Assembly (NCBI RefSeq): GCF_900078315.1 | Contig: NZ_FKBS01000017.1 | Coordinates: 303,649 to 367,648 of the forward strand | Direction: 5' to 3' | From: Bordetella ansorpii | GTDB lineage: Bacteria; Pseudomonadota; Gammaproteobacteria; Burkholderiales; Burkholderiaceae_B | Length of the DNA: 64,000 nt | Shown here: one piece after another, positions 27,106-36,617 of the stretch | Layout of the letters: each line of letters opens with the position of its first letter | Position numbering within the stretch: the stretch's first letter is position 1 | Made by a program: the position numbers and the translations under genes | Notes under the pieces: generated by a model | Seen by the model: only the letters and a program-made list of their open reading frames with translations | What the model was told of the DNA's origin: nothing | Database searches by the model: none

Positions 27106-28765
27106 GGCCCGCCCCTTTCGTCTTCGATTCGAGCCAGGCGTTCTCCTGGCGGTCATAGGTCGGTTCGTCGAGGCCCGCTGCGCGCTCCCTGAGCGTGCCC
27201 TTGGCGATCTTCAGCGATGCCGTCTTGGGCAATGCATCGATGAACGAGTAGTAGCGAGGCACCTTGAACTTCGCCAGGCTGGCCTGGCAACCGGCGATGA
27301 TGCTGTCCAGCGTCCCCGCATCCGGCGACACCCCGGCTGCGAGCACGATGAAGGCCTTGACCTCCTCGCCCCGGATCGGATCCGGCACAGGCACCGCGGC
27401 CGACTCCCTCACCTGGGCGATCCCATTGAGGACGGCCTCCACTTCGCGCGCGGCGATGTTCTCGGCGCTGCGACGGATCATGTCCTTGTACCGCCCCTGG
27501 ATGTAGAAATGCCCCTGCTCATCCTGCCGGAAGGCGTCTCCGGTCTTGAACCAGTCGCCCAGGAAGGCATCGGCCGTGGCCTGCTCGTTCTTGTAATAGC
27601 CAAGCATGATGCCCCGGCCACGGATGCAAAGCTCGCCCACGACGCCAACGGGCACGTCGTTGCCCTGCTCGTCGATGATCCGGCACTCCCTGAAGGGCGA
27701 AGGCACGCCGCACGAACCCGATCCGACCATCCCGGTCGACTCCAGGGGCATGAACATGGCGGGCCCGACTTCCGTCATGCCGAAGGCCTCTCGCGCCACG
27801 ACGTCGAACCGCTGCTCGATCTTCGCGTGCAGCTCGCGAGGCACGCCGTACACGTTCGCACGAACCAGCGCATTGGCGCCATCGTCGGGATGCTCGGGTT
27901 GCTTGTAGACCAGGTAAGGCAGCAGGCAGAAGTTGATCCGGAATTCGCGGACCCATTGCATGAAGCGAGTCGCGCTCTGCCGGTTGGCGACGAACAGCGT
28001 GCCTCGCTGGTACAGGGTCATGACCAGCAGCCATTGGGGATCCATGTAGTAGAAAGGCGTTGGCGCCAGCAGGTGGCCGAATTGGCGGGCATCACGGAAC
28101 GCGTTGGCCTTTCCACTGACCAGCCAGTACTCCTGCGTCAGCATGCACCCCTTCGGAAAACCCGTCGTGCCCGAGGTGTACTGGATGTTCAACAGGTCGG
28201 ACGACAGCACGCCATCGACATCCAGATCCACCGCCCTGGCATTCGCCAGCGACTGCCAATTCACAAAGCCCCGGCCTTGCTGACCATCGACGATCACCTT
28301 CTCCCTGGCCAGCTTGCAGTCCTCGGTATCGAGATAAGCGTCGATCAGATCGACCAGGCTGTCGTGCGCGACGAGATACTCGGCGTCGCTGTTGCCCAGC
28401 ACGTAAGCCAACTCGCGCTGCGTATAGCTGATGTTGACCGGCACCATGACCGCGCCGATGGTCGCCAATGCCAGCCACGTCAGAGGCATCGCAGGCACGT
28501 TGGGCATCATGACGGCCACGTGGGTGCCCTTTCTTACTCCAGCGCCAAGCAGCCCCGCCGCCAGACGCTCGACCTGCGCCAGGCAATCCGCGTAGGAGAT
28601 CGTCTGCTCGATCTCGAAGAAATTCCACAGCGTCTTGTCGCCGGAATCCCGTGCCGCCGCCGTCAGCAGGGCATGCAGGTTCCGTGGCAATGCCTCGGCC
28701 TCGATCTTTCGACGACGTTCCGCGACTGGCGGCATCTGGACTGCGAGGGTTTCGTGATAGGCCAT
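27092..28765 (-). CDS. AMP-binding acyl-CoA ligase (CaiC-like)
   Basis: 557 residues, adenylate-forming superfamily. P-loop A3 motif YTSGTTGFPKGC, A5 EAFGMTEVGPA, A7 WFKTGDAF, A8 RYKDMIRRSAENIAAREVE and A10 lysine in PKTASLKIAKG. The overall pattern (LLPYLVYKQPEHPDD, ILGYYKN-like spacing) is closest to crotonobetaine/carnitine-CoA ligases and related medium-chain or aromatic acid CoA ligases. It would activate a carboxylate, perhaps the acid made by the aldehyde dehydrogenase of the same operon, to its CoA thioester. One base separates it from the upstream permease stop. Confidence 0.9.
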   Translation of the reverse strand: MAYHETLAVQMPPVAERRRKIEAEALPRNLHALLTAAARDSGDKTLWNFFEIEQTISYADCLAQVERLAAGLLGAGVRKGTHVAVMMPNVPAMPLTWLALATIGAVMVPVNISYTQRELAYVLGNSDAEYLVAHDSLVDLIDAYLDTEDCKLAREKVIVDGQQGRGFVNWQSLANARAVDLDVDGVLSSDLLNIQYTSGTTGFPKGCMLTQEYWLVSGKANAFRDARQFGHLLAPTPFYYMDPQWLLVMTLYQRGTLFVANRQSATRFMQWVREFRINFCLLPYLVYKQPEHPDDGANALVRANVYGVPRELHAKIEQRFDVVAREAFGMTEVGPAMFMPLESTGMVGSGSCGVPSPFRECRIIDEQGNDVPVGVVGELCIRGRGIMLGYYKNEQATADAFLGDWFKTGDAFRQDEQGHFYIQGRYKDMIRRSAENIAAREVEAVLNGIAQVRESAAVPVPDPIRGEEVKAFIVLAAGVSPDAGTLDSIIAGCQASLAKFKVPRYYSFIDALPKTASLKIAKGTLRERAAGLDEPTYDRQENAWLESKTKGAGHGEA

Positions 28766-28766
28766 G

Positions 28767-29585
28767 TCAGTTCTGCGATTTAGGTTGTTTTTCCTGCAAT
28801 GCCACGATGCCGAGGCAGAAGACCAGGGATGCCATCGTCAACAAGCTGGAGATTGCCGTCAGCACGGGGGATACCTCCCAGCGCAAGGCGCTGTACATGC
28901 GCACGGGCAGCGTGGTGGTCTCCGGTCCCGTGATGAAGTAGGCGATCACCACCTCGTCGAACGAGATGAGGAAGGCGAAGAGCAGCCCCACCAGGATGGA
29001 GGTCTTGATCTGCGGCACGACCACCAGAAAGAAGGTGCGCAGCGGCCCTGCCCCCATCAGCATCGACACCGCCTCGAGGGCCGGATCGGTATGCTTCAGC
29101 CCCGCCGTGATGGAGATGAACATGAACGGCATCACCAGCGTGCTGTGGGACAACACCAATCCCGCAAGCGTGTTGTCCAGGTGGAAGGACGAGAAGAAGA
29201 TATAGACCCCCAGCCCCAGCGACACGACGGGAATCAGCATCGGGCTGATGAAGAACAATTCGATGGCCTTGTTTCCCCGCACCTTGCTGCGAGCCAGCGC
29301 GTAGCTGGCAGGAAGGGTGACGAACAACGCCAAGGCGGCGGTCAGCGCCGCGACGAGCAGGCTCTTGATTGCCGGCTGCCACCAGGCAGGATCGGCGAAG
29401 AACTGCTCGTACAGCGAGAACGAGATATCGCGGGGCGGGAACGTGATCTCTTGCCCGCCGCTGAGCGACGCCGCCACGATGATGGCGATCGGCCCGACCA
29501 GGAACAGGTACCCTATTGCCGCGACAAGCCCCGGAATGGAAGCGGCCAGTCTGCAGACCAGACGAAGAACGGGATTGGACGTCAT
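28767..29585 (-). CDS. ABC transporter permease, PotC type
   Basis: 272 residues from the ATG at 29585, which overlaps the stop of the first permease by 4 bp. Six hydrophobic segments; the EAA-loop region is EAVSMLMGAGPLRTFFLVVV followed by PQIKTSILVGLLFAFLISFD, characteristic of binding-protein-dependent permeases of the spermidine/putrescine group. The open frame extends to 29693, but the extra residues are not hydrophobic and are not family-like. Confidence 0.92.
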   Translation of the reverse strand: MTSNPVLRLVCRLAASIPGLVAAIGYLFLVGPIAIIVAASLSGGQEITFPPRDISFSLYEQFFADPAWWQPAIKSLLVAALTAALALFVTLPASYALARSKVRGNKAIELFFISPMLIPVVSLGLGVYIFFSSFHLDNTLAGLVLSHSTLVMPFMFISITAGLKHTDPALEAVSMLMGAGPLRTFFLVVVPQIKTSILVGLLFAFLISFDEVVIAYFITGPETTTLPVRMYSALRWEVSPVLTAISSLLTMASLVFCLGIVALQEKQPKSQN

Positions 29586-30430
29586 GCCGCCGCCTCCATT
29601 CGGTTGGACTTTCCTTGAACCTTCAGCAACAGCAGGATGAATCCGCCGGAAATGACCAGCAGCATCATGGCGATGGCCGAGGCGCCTTCCCAATCCAGGA
29701 TCTGGCGGGTATAGAGATCAACAAGGTTGGCCATCATCATGTCCTGCCTGCCGCCCAGCAATGCGGGCGTGACGAACATGCCCAGGGACAGCGTCATCCC
29801 CATCAAGGCCGCCGCCATCACGCCTGGCAGGCTCAGCGGCAAGGTGACTCGCCAGAAGATCCGGATCGGACCCGCTCCCATCAGCCTGGCCGCGCGGGCC
29901 AGCACGGGGTCGATCGCCATCAGACTCGCCAGGATGGGAAATACCGTGAACGGCAGCAGGTAATTGATCATGCCCACGATCACGCCCGTGCGGTTGAACA
30001 GCATCGACGTTCGCGCCCCCTCGCCGAAGATCGAAACCAGCAAGCCGTTGACCAACCCTTGGTCCCCCAGCAGCACCGTCAGCGAGAAACTCTTGACCAG
30101 CACACTGGTCCAGAGCGGCAGCATCACCATCGTCAGACAGACGAGGCGCCTGCCGTTCGTCTGCCGCGCGATATGCGCAGCCAGGCAATAGCCGACGACC
30201 GTGCTCAACACCGTGGCCACGCAGGACACCAGCAAGGTGTTTCCCAGCACGCGGGCGAACAAGGGCGTATCGAAAAGCGCCTTGTAGGCATCCAGCGTGA
30301 AGCCGCCGGAGTAGAAACTGCGCCACGCCACGACGAGCAGTGGATAGACGAAGAAAATGAACAGAAGCAGGCACGCAGGCGTCAACAGCAACGCCGCCTG
30401 GCGCCTGCCAAGTACGCTGGTCATGGTCAT
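29582..30430 (-). CDS. ABC transporter permease, PotB type
   Basis: 282 residues with six predicted helices. EAA-loop region RAARLMGAGPIRIFWRVTLP with SLPGVMAAALMG; N-terminal helix LLLTPACLLLFIFFVYPLLV. It pairs with the PotC-type permease, with which it overlaps by 4 bp, and with the binding protein located 61 bp upstream. Confidence 0.92.
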   Translation of the reverse strand: MTMTSVLGRRQAALLLTPACLLLFIFFVYPLLVVAWRSFYSGGFTLDAYKALFDTPLFARVLGNTLLVSCVATVLSTVVGYCLAAHIARQTNGRRLVCLTMVMLPLWTSVLVKSFSLTVLLGDQGLVNGLLVSIFGEGARTSMLFNRTGVIVGMINYLLPFTVFPILASLMAIDPVLARAARLMGAGPIRIFWRVTLPLSLPGVMAAALMGMTLSLGMFVTPALLGGRQDMMMANLVDLYTRQILDWEGASAIAMMLLVISGGFILLLLKVQGKSNRMEAAA

Positions 30431-30490
30431 GCACCCAAGAATGAGACCGGCACCCGCGGCACGCGCGGGCGCGAAAAGGACGAAGCTGCC

Positions 30491-31564
30491 TCAGACGAGC
30501 AACCAGCCCGTGAAGCGCTTCTGCAGCTTCTCGAAGTTGTCCGCCCACCATGCATCGTTGATGATGATGTTGTTCGGATTCTTCATGTCGGGCAGGTAGC
30601 GCTTGGTGGCATCGGCCACCTGCGCTTGTGCCGCCTTGGCATTCGGAGAGAAGAACATCCGGTTGGAGAACTCGGCTTGCCGGTCGGGCCGCAGGACGAA
30701 CGCCAGATAGCGCATGGCCGCCTCGCGGTTCTTGGTGTATTTCGGCACAGCCAGGTACTCGACGGCGTTCACCGTCTGGGTCAGCGGTATGTCGATCGAA
30801 TTGCCGGCCTGTTGCGAAGGAATCACCCGCGTGACGAAGCTGTACGAGAAGTCCACCTCGTTGTTCAGGACCAGCGAGATCGTCTCGGGCGTGGTCTCCG
30901 TCCATTTCCGGACGTGCGGCTTGATGCGCTCCAACGCCTTGAAGGCGCGCTCGACGTCGAGCGGGTAGAGATCAGCCGGTGCCACGCCATCGGCGACCAG
31001 GGCGATCTCGAGCATCTCACTGACGCGCGGGCGCAGCGCTCGCCGGCCGGGAAAGCGCTCGACATCCCAGAACTCCTTGAAATTGGTGGGATGCTTGCCC
31101 TCGGGGGTGCGCTTCGGATCGAACGCGATACCCGCGCCGAACAGGAAGGTGCCGATATGGTCGGCCCCGCCCGGCACGATGAGATCGGACGTATCGACGA
31201 TGGACTTGTCGAGGGGCTCCCACATCTCGTCCTTCGAGCCCGACAGGATATGCGGCCCGATACTGTCGAATACATCCCACGAGACATTCTTGTTGCGCAC
31301 CTGGACCTTCAGCTTGGTCAGGTCGGCATTGTTGATCAGGTTGACGGCGATGCCGGTCTCTTTCGTGAAAGGCTCGGCGAACACCGCCCTGACCGACTTT
31401 TCGTAGTCTCCGCCCCAGCACGTCACCGTGATGGACTGCGCGGCACCGGCCCTGGAGGACCAGCCCGCCAATCCGGCCAACGGCAGTGCCGCGCCCGCCT
31501 TGAGAATGGCACGCCGAGACATCTGATGCGTGGCCGCTGCGTGCTGCTCTTTCTTGATAGCCAT
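30491..31564 (-). CDS. Tat-exported extracellular solute-binding protein (polyamine/PotD-like)
   Basis: 357 residues. The N-terminus carries a twin-arginine signal (MSRRAILKAGAALPLAGLAG, cleavage near RAGA-AQ). The mature part has the binding-protein-1 pattern SITVTCWGGDYEKSVRAVFA, PFTKETGIAVNLI, WDVFDSIGPHILSG, KHPTNFKEFWDVERFPGRRA, and a C-terminal YLPDMKNPNNIIINDAWWAD. This is the spermidine/putrescine-binding clan. Tat export implies folding in the cytoplasm before export. Ligand unknown. Confidence 0.9.
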   Translation of the reverse strand: MAIKKEQHAAATHQMSRRAILKAGAALPLAGLAGWSSRAGAAQSITVTCWGGDYEKSVRAVFAEPFTKETGIAVNLINNADLTKLKVQVRNKNVSWDVFDSIGPHILSGSKDEMWEPLDKSIVDTSDLIVPGGADHIGTFLFGAGIAFDPKRTPEGKHPTNFKEFWDVERFPGRRALRPRVSEMLEIALVADGVAPADLYPLDVERAFKALERIKPHVRKWTETTPETISLVLNNEVDFSYSFVTRVIPSQQAGNSIDIPLTQTVNAVEYLAVPKYTKNREAAMRYLAFVLRPDRQAEFSNRMFFSPNAKAAQAQVADATKRYLPDMKNPNNIIINDAWWADNFEKLQKRFTGWLLV

Positions 31565-31607
31565 CGTTGTTCCCCTTGCTTATTGGTGAATGGTGGGTCT
31601 GCGGGAC

Positions 31608-33095
31608 TTAATGCGCGATCCAGATCGACTTCCAATCGGTGTACTTGTCGAACGCGTGCAGCGACTTGTCGCGGCCGAAGCCGGACTGCTTGAAGCCACC
31701 AAACGGCGCAGCCATGCTGCCCCGGTCAAAGCAGTTGACCCAGACGACGCCGGCGCGCAAGGCCCGCGAGGCATGCATGGCGCTTTTCACGTTGTCGGTC
31801 CAGATGCCAGCGGCCAGGCCATACTGCGTGTTGTTGGCCACTGCGATGGCTTCCTCCAACCCGTTGACCGTGATGGCGGAAAGCACCGGTCCGAAGATTT
31901 CTTCCTGTGCAATGCGCATCCCGGGCAGCACGTCGCCAAAGACGGTCGGCGCAACGAAGTAGCCGCCGCTTTCCTGGCGAACGCGCTGGCCGCCGACCAA
32001 CAGCTTGGCTCCCTCCTGCCGGCCGGCCTCGACATAGCCCAGGACGGATTCCAGCTGCTGCGCACTGACGATGGCGCCCAGCCGCGTGGCGGGATCCAGC
32101 GGGTCGCCGGCGCTGAGCTTGCTCGCGTGCTCGACGACTTTCTCGAGAAATTTCTCGCGGACCGCCTTGTCGACGATCAGGCGGGAACCCGCATTGCACA
32201 CCTGCCCTGCGTTGCCGAAGATGCCCGACGCGACGGCTTGAGCAGCGGCGTCCAGGTCGCTGCAATCGGCCATCACGATATGAGGGCTCTTGCCGCCGAG
32301 CTCCAACCCCACGCGCTTGATGTTGGACTGGCCCGCGTACTGCATGAACAGCTTGCCCACGGCGGTGGAGCCCGTGAACGCAACGGCATCCACATCCATG
32401 TGCAGTCCCAACGCCTTGCCGGCCGTCTCGCCAAAGCCAGGCACGACGTTCAGCACGCCCTTCGGCATGCCTGCATCGGTCGCCAGTTGCGCGATGCGCA
32501 GGGCGGTCAGCGGAGACTGCTCCGCGGGCTTGAGCACCACCGAATTGCCGGAGGCCAGTGCCGGCCCGAGTTTCCAGCAGGCCATCGACAGCGGATAGTT
32601 CCAGGGCACGACGGCCGCGATCACGCCGAGGGCTTCGCGGATCACCATGGTGGTCATCCCGTGGCCCGACGGCGCGACTTCGCCATAGACCTTGTCGATC
32701 GCCTCGGCATACCACTGGATCGTGGTTGCCGCGCTGACGATGTCGCCGTTGAAGGCATTGGTGATCGGCTTGCCGACGTTCAGGCTCTCGAGCAAGGCCA
32801 GTTCTTCGCGGTGCTCGAGGATCAACGCCGAGAAGCGAGCCATGATCTTCTTGCGATCCAGCGGCGCCATGCGCGACCACTCGCCCCGCTCGAAGGCGCG
32901 CCTGGCGGCCGCGACGGCGGCATCGACATCGGCGGCCTTGCACGAAGCGATGTCGGCGATCTTCGCTCCGGTTGCCGGATTGATGCAGTCGAAAGTCTCG
33001 CCCGCGATCGCGGCCACGTACGCGCCATCGATATAGGCGCGTCCCTCGATACGCAGTGCTTCAGCTCGTCGATGCCAGTCGATCAGATCGGACAT
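31608..33095 (-). CDS. NAD-dependent aldehyde dehydrogenase, PuuC-like
   Basis: 495 residues, the same length as E. coli PuuC (gamma-glutamyl-gamma-aminobutyraldehyde dehydrogenase), with shared segments WYAEAIDKVYGEV, FTGSTAVGK and KQSGFGRDKSLHAFDKYT. Catalytic Asn166 (VPWNYP), general-base Glu265 (LELGGKSP) and nucleophile Cys300 (GNAGQVCNAG) are all present. It oxidises an amino-aldehyde or similar aldehyde to an acid. First gene of the eight-gene operon, facing the divergent LysR gene. The polyamine-type transporter next to it supports an amine-derived aldehyde as substrate (inference). Confidence 0.9.
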   Translation of the reverse strand: MSDLIDWHRRAEALRIEGRAYIDGAYVAAIAGETFDCINPATGAKIADIASCKAADVDAAVAAARRAFERGEWSRMAPLDRKKIMARFSALILEHREELALLESLNVGKPITNAFNGDIVSAATTIQWYAEAIDKVYGEVAPSGHGMTTMVIREALGVIAAVVPWNYPLSMACWKLGPALASGNSVVLKPAEQSPLTALRIAQLATDAGMPKGVLNVVPGFGETAGKALGLHMDVDAVAFTGSTAVGKLFMQYAGQSNIKRVGLELGGKSPHIVMADCSDLDAAAQAVASGIFGNAGQVCNAGSRLIVDKAVREKFLEKVVEHASKLSAGDPLDPATRLGAIVSAQQLESVLGYVEAGRQEGAKLLVGGQRVRQESGGYFVAPTVFGDVLPGMRIAQEEIFGPVLSAITVNGLEEAIAVANNTQYGLAAGIWTDNVKSAMHASRALRAGVVWVNCFDRGSMAAPFGGFKQSGFGRDKSLHAFDKYTDWKSIWIAH

Positions 33096-33172
33096 GTTTT
33101 CCCTTGCGCCATAGGCGTGTCATGAAATTGTTAGGGAAAGTCTAGGGTTGCCCCTCCATGACGTCTATTAGT

Positions 33173-33195
33173 ATTTTGTTGGCCCGGAACAAAAT
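33173..33195. promoter_or_regulatory. Candidate LysR-type operator (ATTTTGTT-N7-AACAAAAT)
   Basis: Perfect 8-bp inverted repeat ATTTTGTT (33173-33180) and AACAAAAT (33188-33195) with a 7-bp GC spacer, 24 bp before the LysR start and 78 bp before the aldehyde dehydrogenase start. It has a T-N-A type dyad of the length expected for LysR binding in a divergent regulator/target arrangement. Confidence 0.55.
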
Positions 33196-33218
33196 TTTTT
33201 TTATACAGTGATAACCCT

Positions 33219-34112
33219 ATGCTGAGCCTGCGCTACCTCTCCGCAGTGCGTGCGGTCATTCGAACAGGGTCCATCGCATCCGCCGCGAAGATGCTCCATC
33301 TGACACAACCGGCGGTAACCAAGTCGATCCAACTGGCGGAGGAGGAACTCGGGATCAAGCTCTTCGCCAGAGTGAAGGGCCGGCTGCTGCCGACAGAGGA
33401 ATCCTCGTTTCTCTATCCCGAGATCGAACGCATCTTCGGCGACATCGTTCACCTGCAGAATCTGGCTGCCGAGGTACGCCATGGGCATGCGGGCAGAATC
33501 CTGCTGTCGACCGTCTCGAACCTGTCCACGTCGATCGTCAGCGGCGCCATCACCCGTTTCAGGCTGCGCCACCCCAACGTGCGTTTCGATGTGGAAGTGC
33601 ACAGCACGAAGCTGGTGCTGGAGCAGGTCAGAATCGGCCAGGTGGGTTTGGGCGTGCTGGACCTGTGCCCGAAGGATGCGGTCGCCGACACGATGGACCT
33701 GTGCGAAGTTCCAGTGGGTTGCGTCATGCAGAAAGACCACGCCTTGGCGGCGCTTCCGAGAGTCCGGCCGCAAGACCTGACCGACGTGCCGATACTGATG
33801 TTCCCCGAAGCCACCACCATTCACGGCCTGGTCAAGGACGCGTTCCGGCAAGCGGCGATTCCACTGGACATCGCGCTGACGGTGAACCACTCGTATACGG
33901 CGTGTTCGCTGATCGACCAGGGCAACGGGGTGGGCGTGATCGATCCGTTCCATCTGCACACCGGATCTTTTCCTGGATTGGTCTTCAGGCCCTTCGAGCC
34001 GCAGATCACCCTGCGGCCGACCGTGGTGATGACGGAAGGCCGGCTACCCTCCTTGATCACCCGGGAATTCATCGACGAGTTGAGACGGACGACGGCGGAA
34101 CTGTTCGCGTGA
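33219..34112 (+). CDS. LysR-family transcriptional regulator
   Basis: 297 residues. N-terminal winged helix-turn-helix LRYLSAVRAVIRTGSIASAA and KMLHLTQPAVTKSIQLAEEE, then a co-inducer domain (RILLSTVSNLSTSIVSGAIT; VGLGVLDLCP; GNGVGVIDPFH). Divergent from, and very probably the regulator of, the transport/catabolic operon at 23520-33095. The intergenic dyad at 33173-33195 is the likely binding site. Confidence 0.92.
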   Translation: MLSLRYLSAVRAVIRTGSIASAAKMLHLTQPAVTKSIQLAEEELGIKLFARVKGRLLPTEESSFLYPEIERIFGDIVHLQNLAAEVRHGHAGRILLSTVSNLSTSIVSGAITRFRLRHPNVRFDVEVHSTKLVLEQVRIGQVGLGVLDLCPKDAVADTMDLCEVPVGCVMQKDHALAALPRVRPQDLTDVPILMFPEATTIHGLVKDAFRQAAIPLDIALTVNHSYTACSLIDQGNGVGVIDPFHLHTGSFPGLVFRPFEPQITLRPTVVMTEGRLPSLITREFIDELRRTTAELFA

Positions 34113-34190
34113 ACGGCTTGGGCAGCATCGCAATCGGATGACTGGCTTGGCATCTGGAGCGTTCCGGGAATTGTTCCTTGCCCAGAAGTC

Positions 34191-36617
34191 CTAGGGCGAT
34201 GGCAATGCCGCATGCCAGTACCGCCGCGCGATATCTCGGTGGGCCTGGACGAGCAAGCCTTGCGCTGTCGACCGCACGATCACGGCCCCTTGCAGATCCG
34301 TCCGCCACAACGGCGACCCCGCCGCCCGCCACCGCGCCATCACCGCCCCCGAAGGATGGCGGAAGCGGTTCAGGTATCCCGCCTGCACGATGACGTGCGC
34401 GCCGCCCGCCGCCTTCACCAACGCCGCTCCCGACGAGGTCGCCGACCCGTGATGCGGGGCCGCGACCACGTCCACCGCGGGCACATCGCGCGCATAGACC
34501 GCTTCCTGAGCGGTTCCCGCATCTCCGGGCAGCAACGCGGAATGCAGGCTGCCTTCCACCAGCAACACACAACTGCGCGCGTTGTCGTCGCCATCCTTCG
34601 CGCCCTTGCGTACGTGGCCCGGCGGCGGGTGCAGGAAACGGAACGTGACGCCGTCGGCTTGCCACTGCATGCCCGTTTCGCAACCATGCATGCTCGCAGG
34701 CATTGCAGGCGCATCCTCCGGGCGCTCCTGCCGCAGCGCCGCCTCGCGCCGCAGATGCGCGGCGACGTCGAACGAGGCATACGACGTACCGACAGGCATG
34801 GCCCTCAGCAGACTGCCCAGCCCGCCGGCATGGTCCAGGTCTGCATGCGATACGACCAAAGTATCCAAGGCACGGATGCCGCGCGCATGCAGATACGGAA
34901 CCAGCACGCGCTCACCCGCGTCGGTGCCGTCATACCGACGCGGGCCCGTGTCGTACACCAGCACCTGCGTGGCCGTCTCGATGACGAGGGCGCTGCCCTG
35001 CCCCACGTCCAGCGCCGTCATGCGCCATTCGCCCGGTGGCGGCCGATCGGGCCGCCAGCACAGCAGCGGCAGCGCGAAGACCCAGCCCAGAGGCCGCAAC
35101 GGCCAGCCTCGCACCTGCATGGCCCACACGCAACCCGCCAGCGCCAGGATCATCAACGGCCAGGGCGCCGCCGCCACGTCCACGGCGGCCCACGACGTCT
35201 TGGCGATCCACGTCAACGGCACCATGGACGCATCGAACAGGACATGTCCCAACCACCCCGCCAGCCATGCCACGGGCTGTGTCCCAGGCACCGCGGCGAA
35301 TGCGCCGCACAGCATCGCCAGCGGCGTGACCACCGAGCCGATCAAGGGTACGGCAATCGCATTGGCCAACGGAGAAGCCAGCGACACCTGCAGAACCAGG
35401 AAGGCCAGCAACGGGGTCAGCGCCAGCGTGATCGCGCCCTGCACGCGGACGAACTCGCGCACGATGCCGCGCACGCGCTCGCGGATGCCGTTGGGCGGCC
35501 GGGACTGCCGCTCGGCCACGCGCATCAGGATGGCCACCGCGCCGTACGACAGCCAGAAGCCAGGCGACAGCAAGGCCCACGGATCCAACGCGACCACCCC
35601 GGCACCCGCCAGGATCAGGATGCGCGACGCGCCCAAGGGCAACCGCGACCAGCCCGCCAGCGCCACGACCGCCAGCATGAAGAAGGTGCGGCGCGCGGGA
35701 ATGCCCCAGCCGGCCAGCAGGCAATAGCCCAGCGCGATGCACAGCGCCAGGATGCTGCCCGCCAATTGGGCCGGCAGATGCTCGCCCAGGCCGGCGCCAC
35801 GCCAGCGCGCCCGCCGCCACAGCCACGCGCCCAGCAGGCTGCTGTAGGCCGCCAGCATGGTGATGTGCATGCCGCTGATGCCGATCAGATGAGTGAGGCC
35901 CGCACGATTGAAGATCTCCCAGTCCGTGCGCGCCACGCCGGCCTGGTCGCCGATGGCCAGTGCGATCAGCACGGGCGCATAGCGCTGCCCTTCCAGCACC
36001 TGCCGCATGCCGTCTCGGATGCGGTAGCGCAGGCGCTCGATGACCACGCCGGCAGAGGCCCACGGCTGTTCCTCGACCAGCACGGGTTTGCCGCGCACGG
36101 TGCCCACGGCGCGCACGCCTTCGGCGAAATCGCGCAGTTCGGCATCCCAGGCGTGCGGATTGGCGGGGCCGTAGGGCCGGCGCAGCACCAGGGCCATGCG
36201 CCAGCGCTGGCCGGGCCGCACGTCGGGCAGCCGATCGACTTCGCCGGGGCGGGCCCGCCACGAGACGCGGATGCGGGACGGAATGCCGTCGGGGCGCTCG
36301 CCGTCCACCTGCGCGGTGAATCGTCGTTGGCCTTCATCGTCCTGCGGCAGGCTGACGACCTGCACGGTGAGCCGCGTGACGTAGTCATGATGACGCTCGG
36401 CCAGCTCGTCGGCCAGGCGCGCCTGGGCCTGCAGGCCGGTATTGGCGATACCGCCCAGCATGCCGGCAATGGCGATGCAGGCGTAGCGCGGCACGGGCCT
36501 GGCCCACTGCACGCGTGCAGCCGCCAAGCCAGCAAACAACGCCCCTGCCACGGCCGCCCACAGCCACGGCAACCCGGGCAGACGAGCCTGGGTGTGAATG
36601 GCTGCGCTGCCCAGCAT
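34191..36617 (-). CDS. comEC: ComEC/Rec2 DNA-internalisation protein
   Basis: 808 residues, usual for proteobacterial ComEC. N-terminal helices and soluble OB-like part (about 1-190), the Competence domain with multiple helices (ALAIGDQAGVARTDWEIFNR; AGLTHLIGISGMHITMLAAY; PARRTFFMLAVVALA), and a C-terminal metallo-beta-lactamase domain (MTALDVGQGSALVIET, VVSHADLDHAGGLGSLL, LLPGDAG, VVAAPHHGS). It forms the inner-membrane channel for single-stranded DNA in natural transformation. No other competence genes are nearby. Confidence 0.95.
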   Translation of the reverse strand: MLGSAAIHTQARLPGLPWLWAAVAGALFAGLAAARVQWARPVPRYACIAIAGMLGGIANTGLQAQARLADELAERHHDYVTRLTVQVVSLPQDDEGQRRFTAQVDGERPDGIPSRIRVSWRARPGEVDRLPDVRPGQRWRMALVLRRPYGPANPHAWDAELRDFAEGVRAVGTVRGKPVLVEEQPWASAGVVIERLRYRIRDGMRQVLEGQRYAPVLIALAIGDQAGVARTDWEIFNRAGLTHLIGISGMHITMLAAYSSLLGAWLWRRARWRGAGLGEHLPAQLAGSILALCIALGYCLLAGWGIPARRTFFMLAVVALAGWSRLPLGASRILILAGAGVVALDPWALLSPGFWLSYGAVAILMRVAERQSRPPNGIRERVRGIVREFVRVQGAITLALTPLLAFLVLQVSLASPLANAIAVPLIGSVVTPLAMLCGAFAAVPGTQPVAWLAGWLGHVLFDASMVPLTWIAKTSWAAVDVAAAPWPLMILALAGCVWAMQVRGWPLRPLGWVFALPLLCWRPDRPPPGEWRMTALDVGQGSALVIETATQVLVYDTGPRRYDGTDAGERVLVPYLHARGIRALDTLVVSHADLDHAGGLGSLLRAMPVGTSYASFDVAAHLRREAALRQERPEDAPAMPASMHGCETGMQWQADGVTFRFLHPPPGHVRKGAKDGDDNARSCVLLVEGSLHSALLPGDAGTAQEAVYARDVPAVDVVAAPHHGSATSSGAALVKAAGGAHVIVQAGYLNRFRHPSGAVMARWRAAGSPLWRTDLQGAVIVRSTAQGLLVQAHRDIARRYWHAALPSP

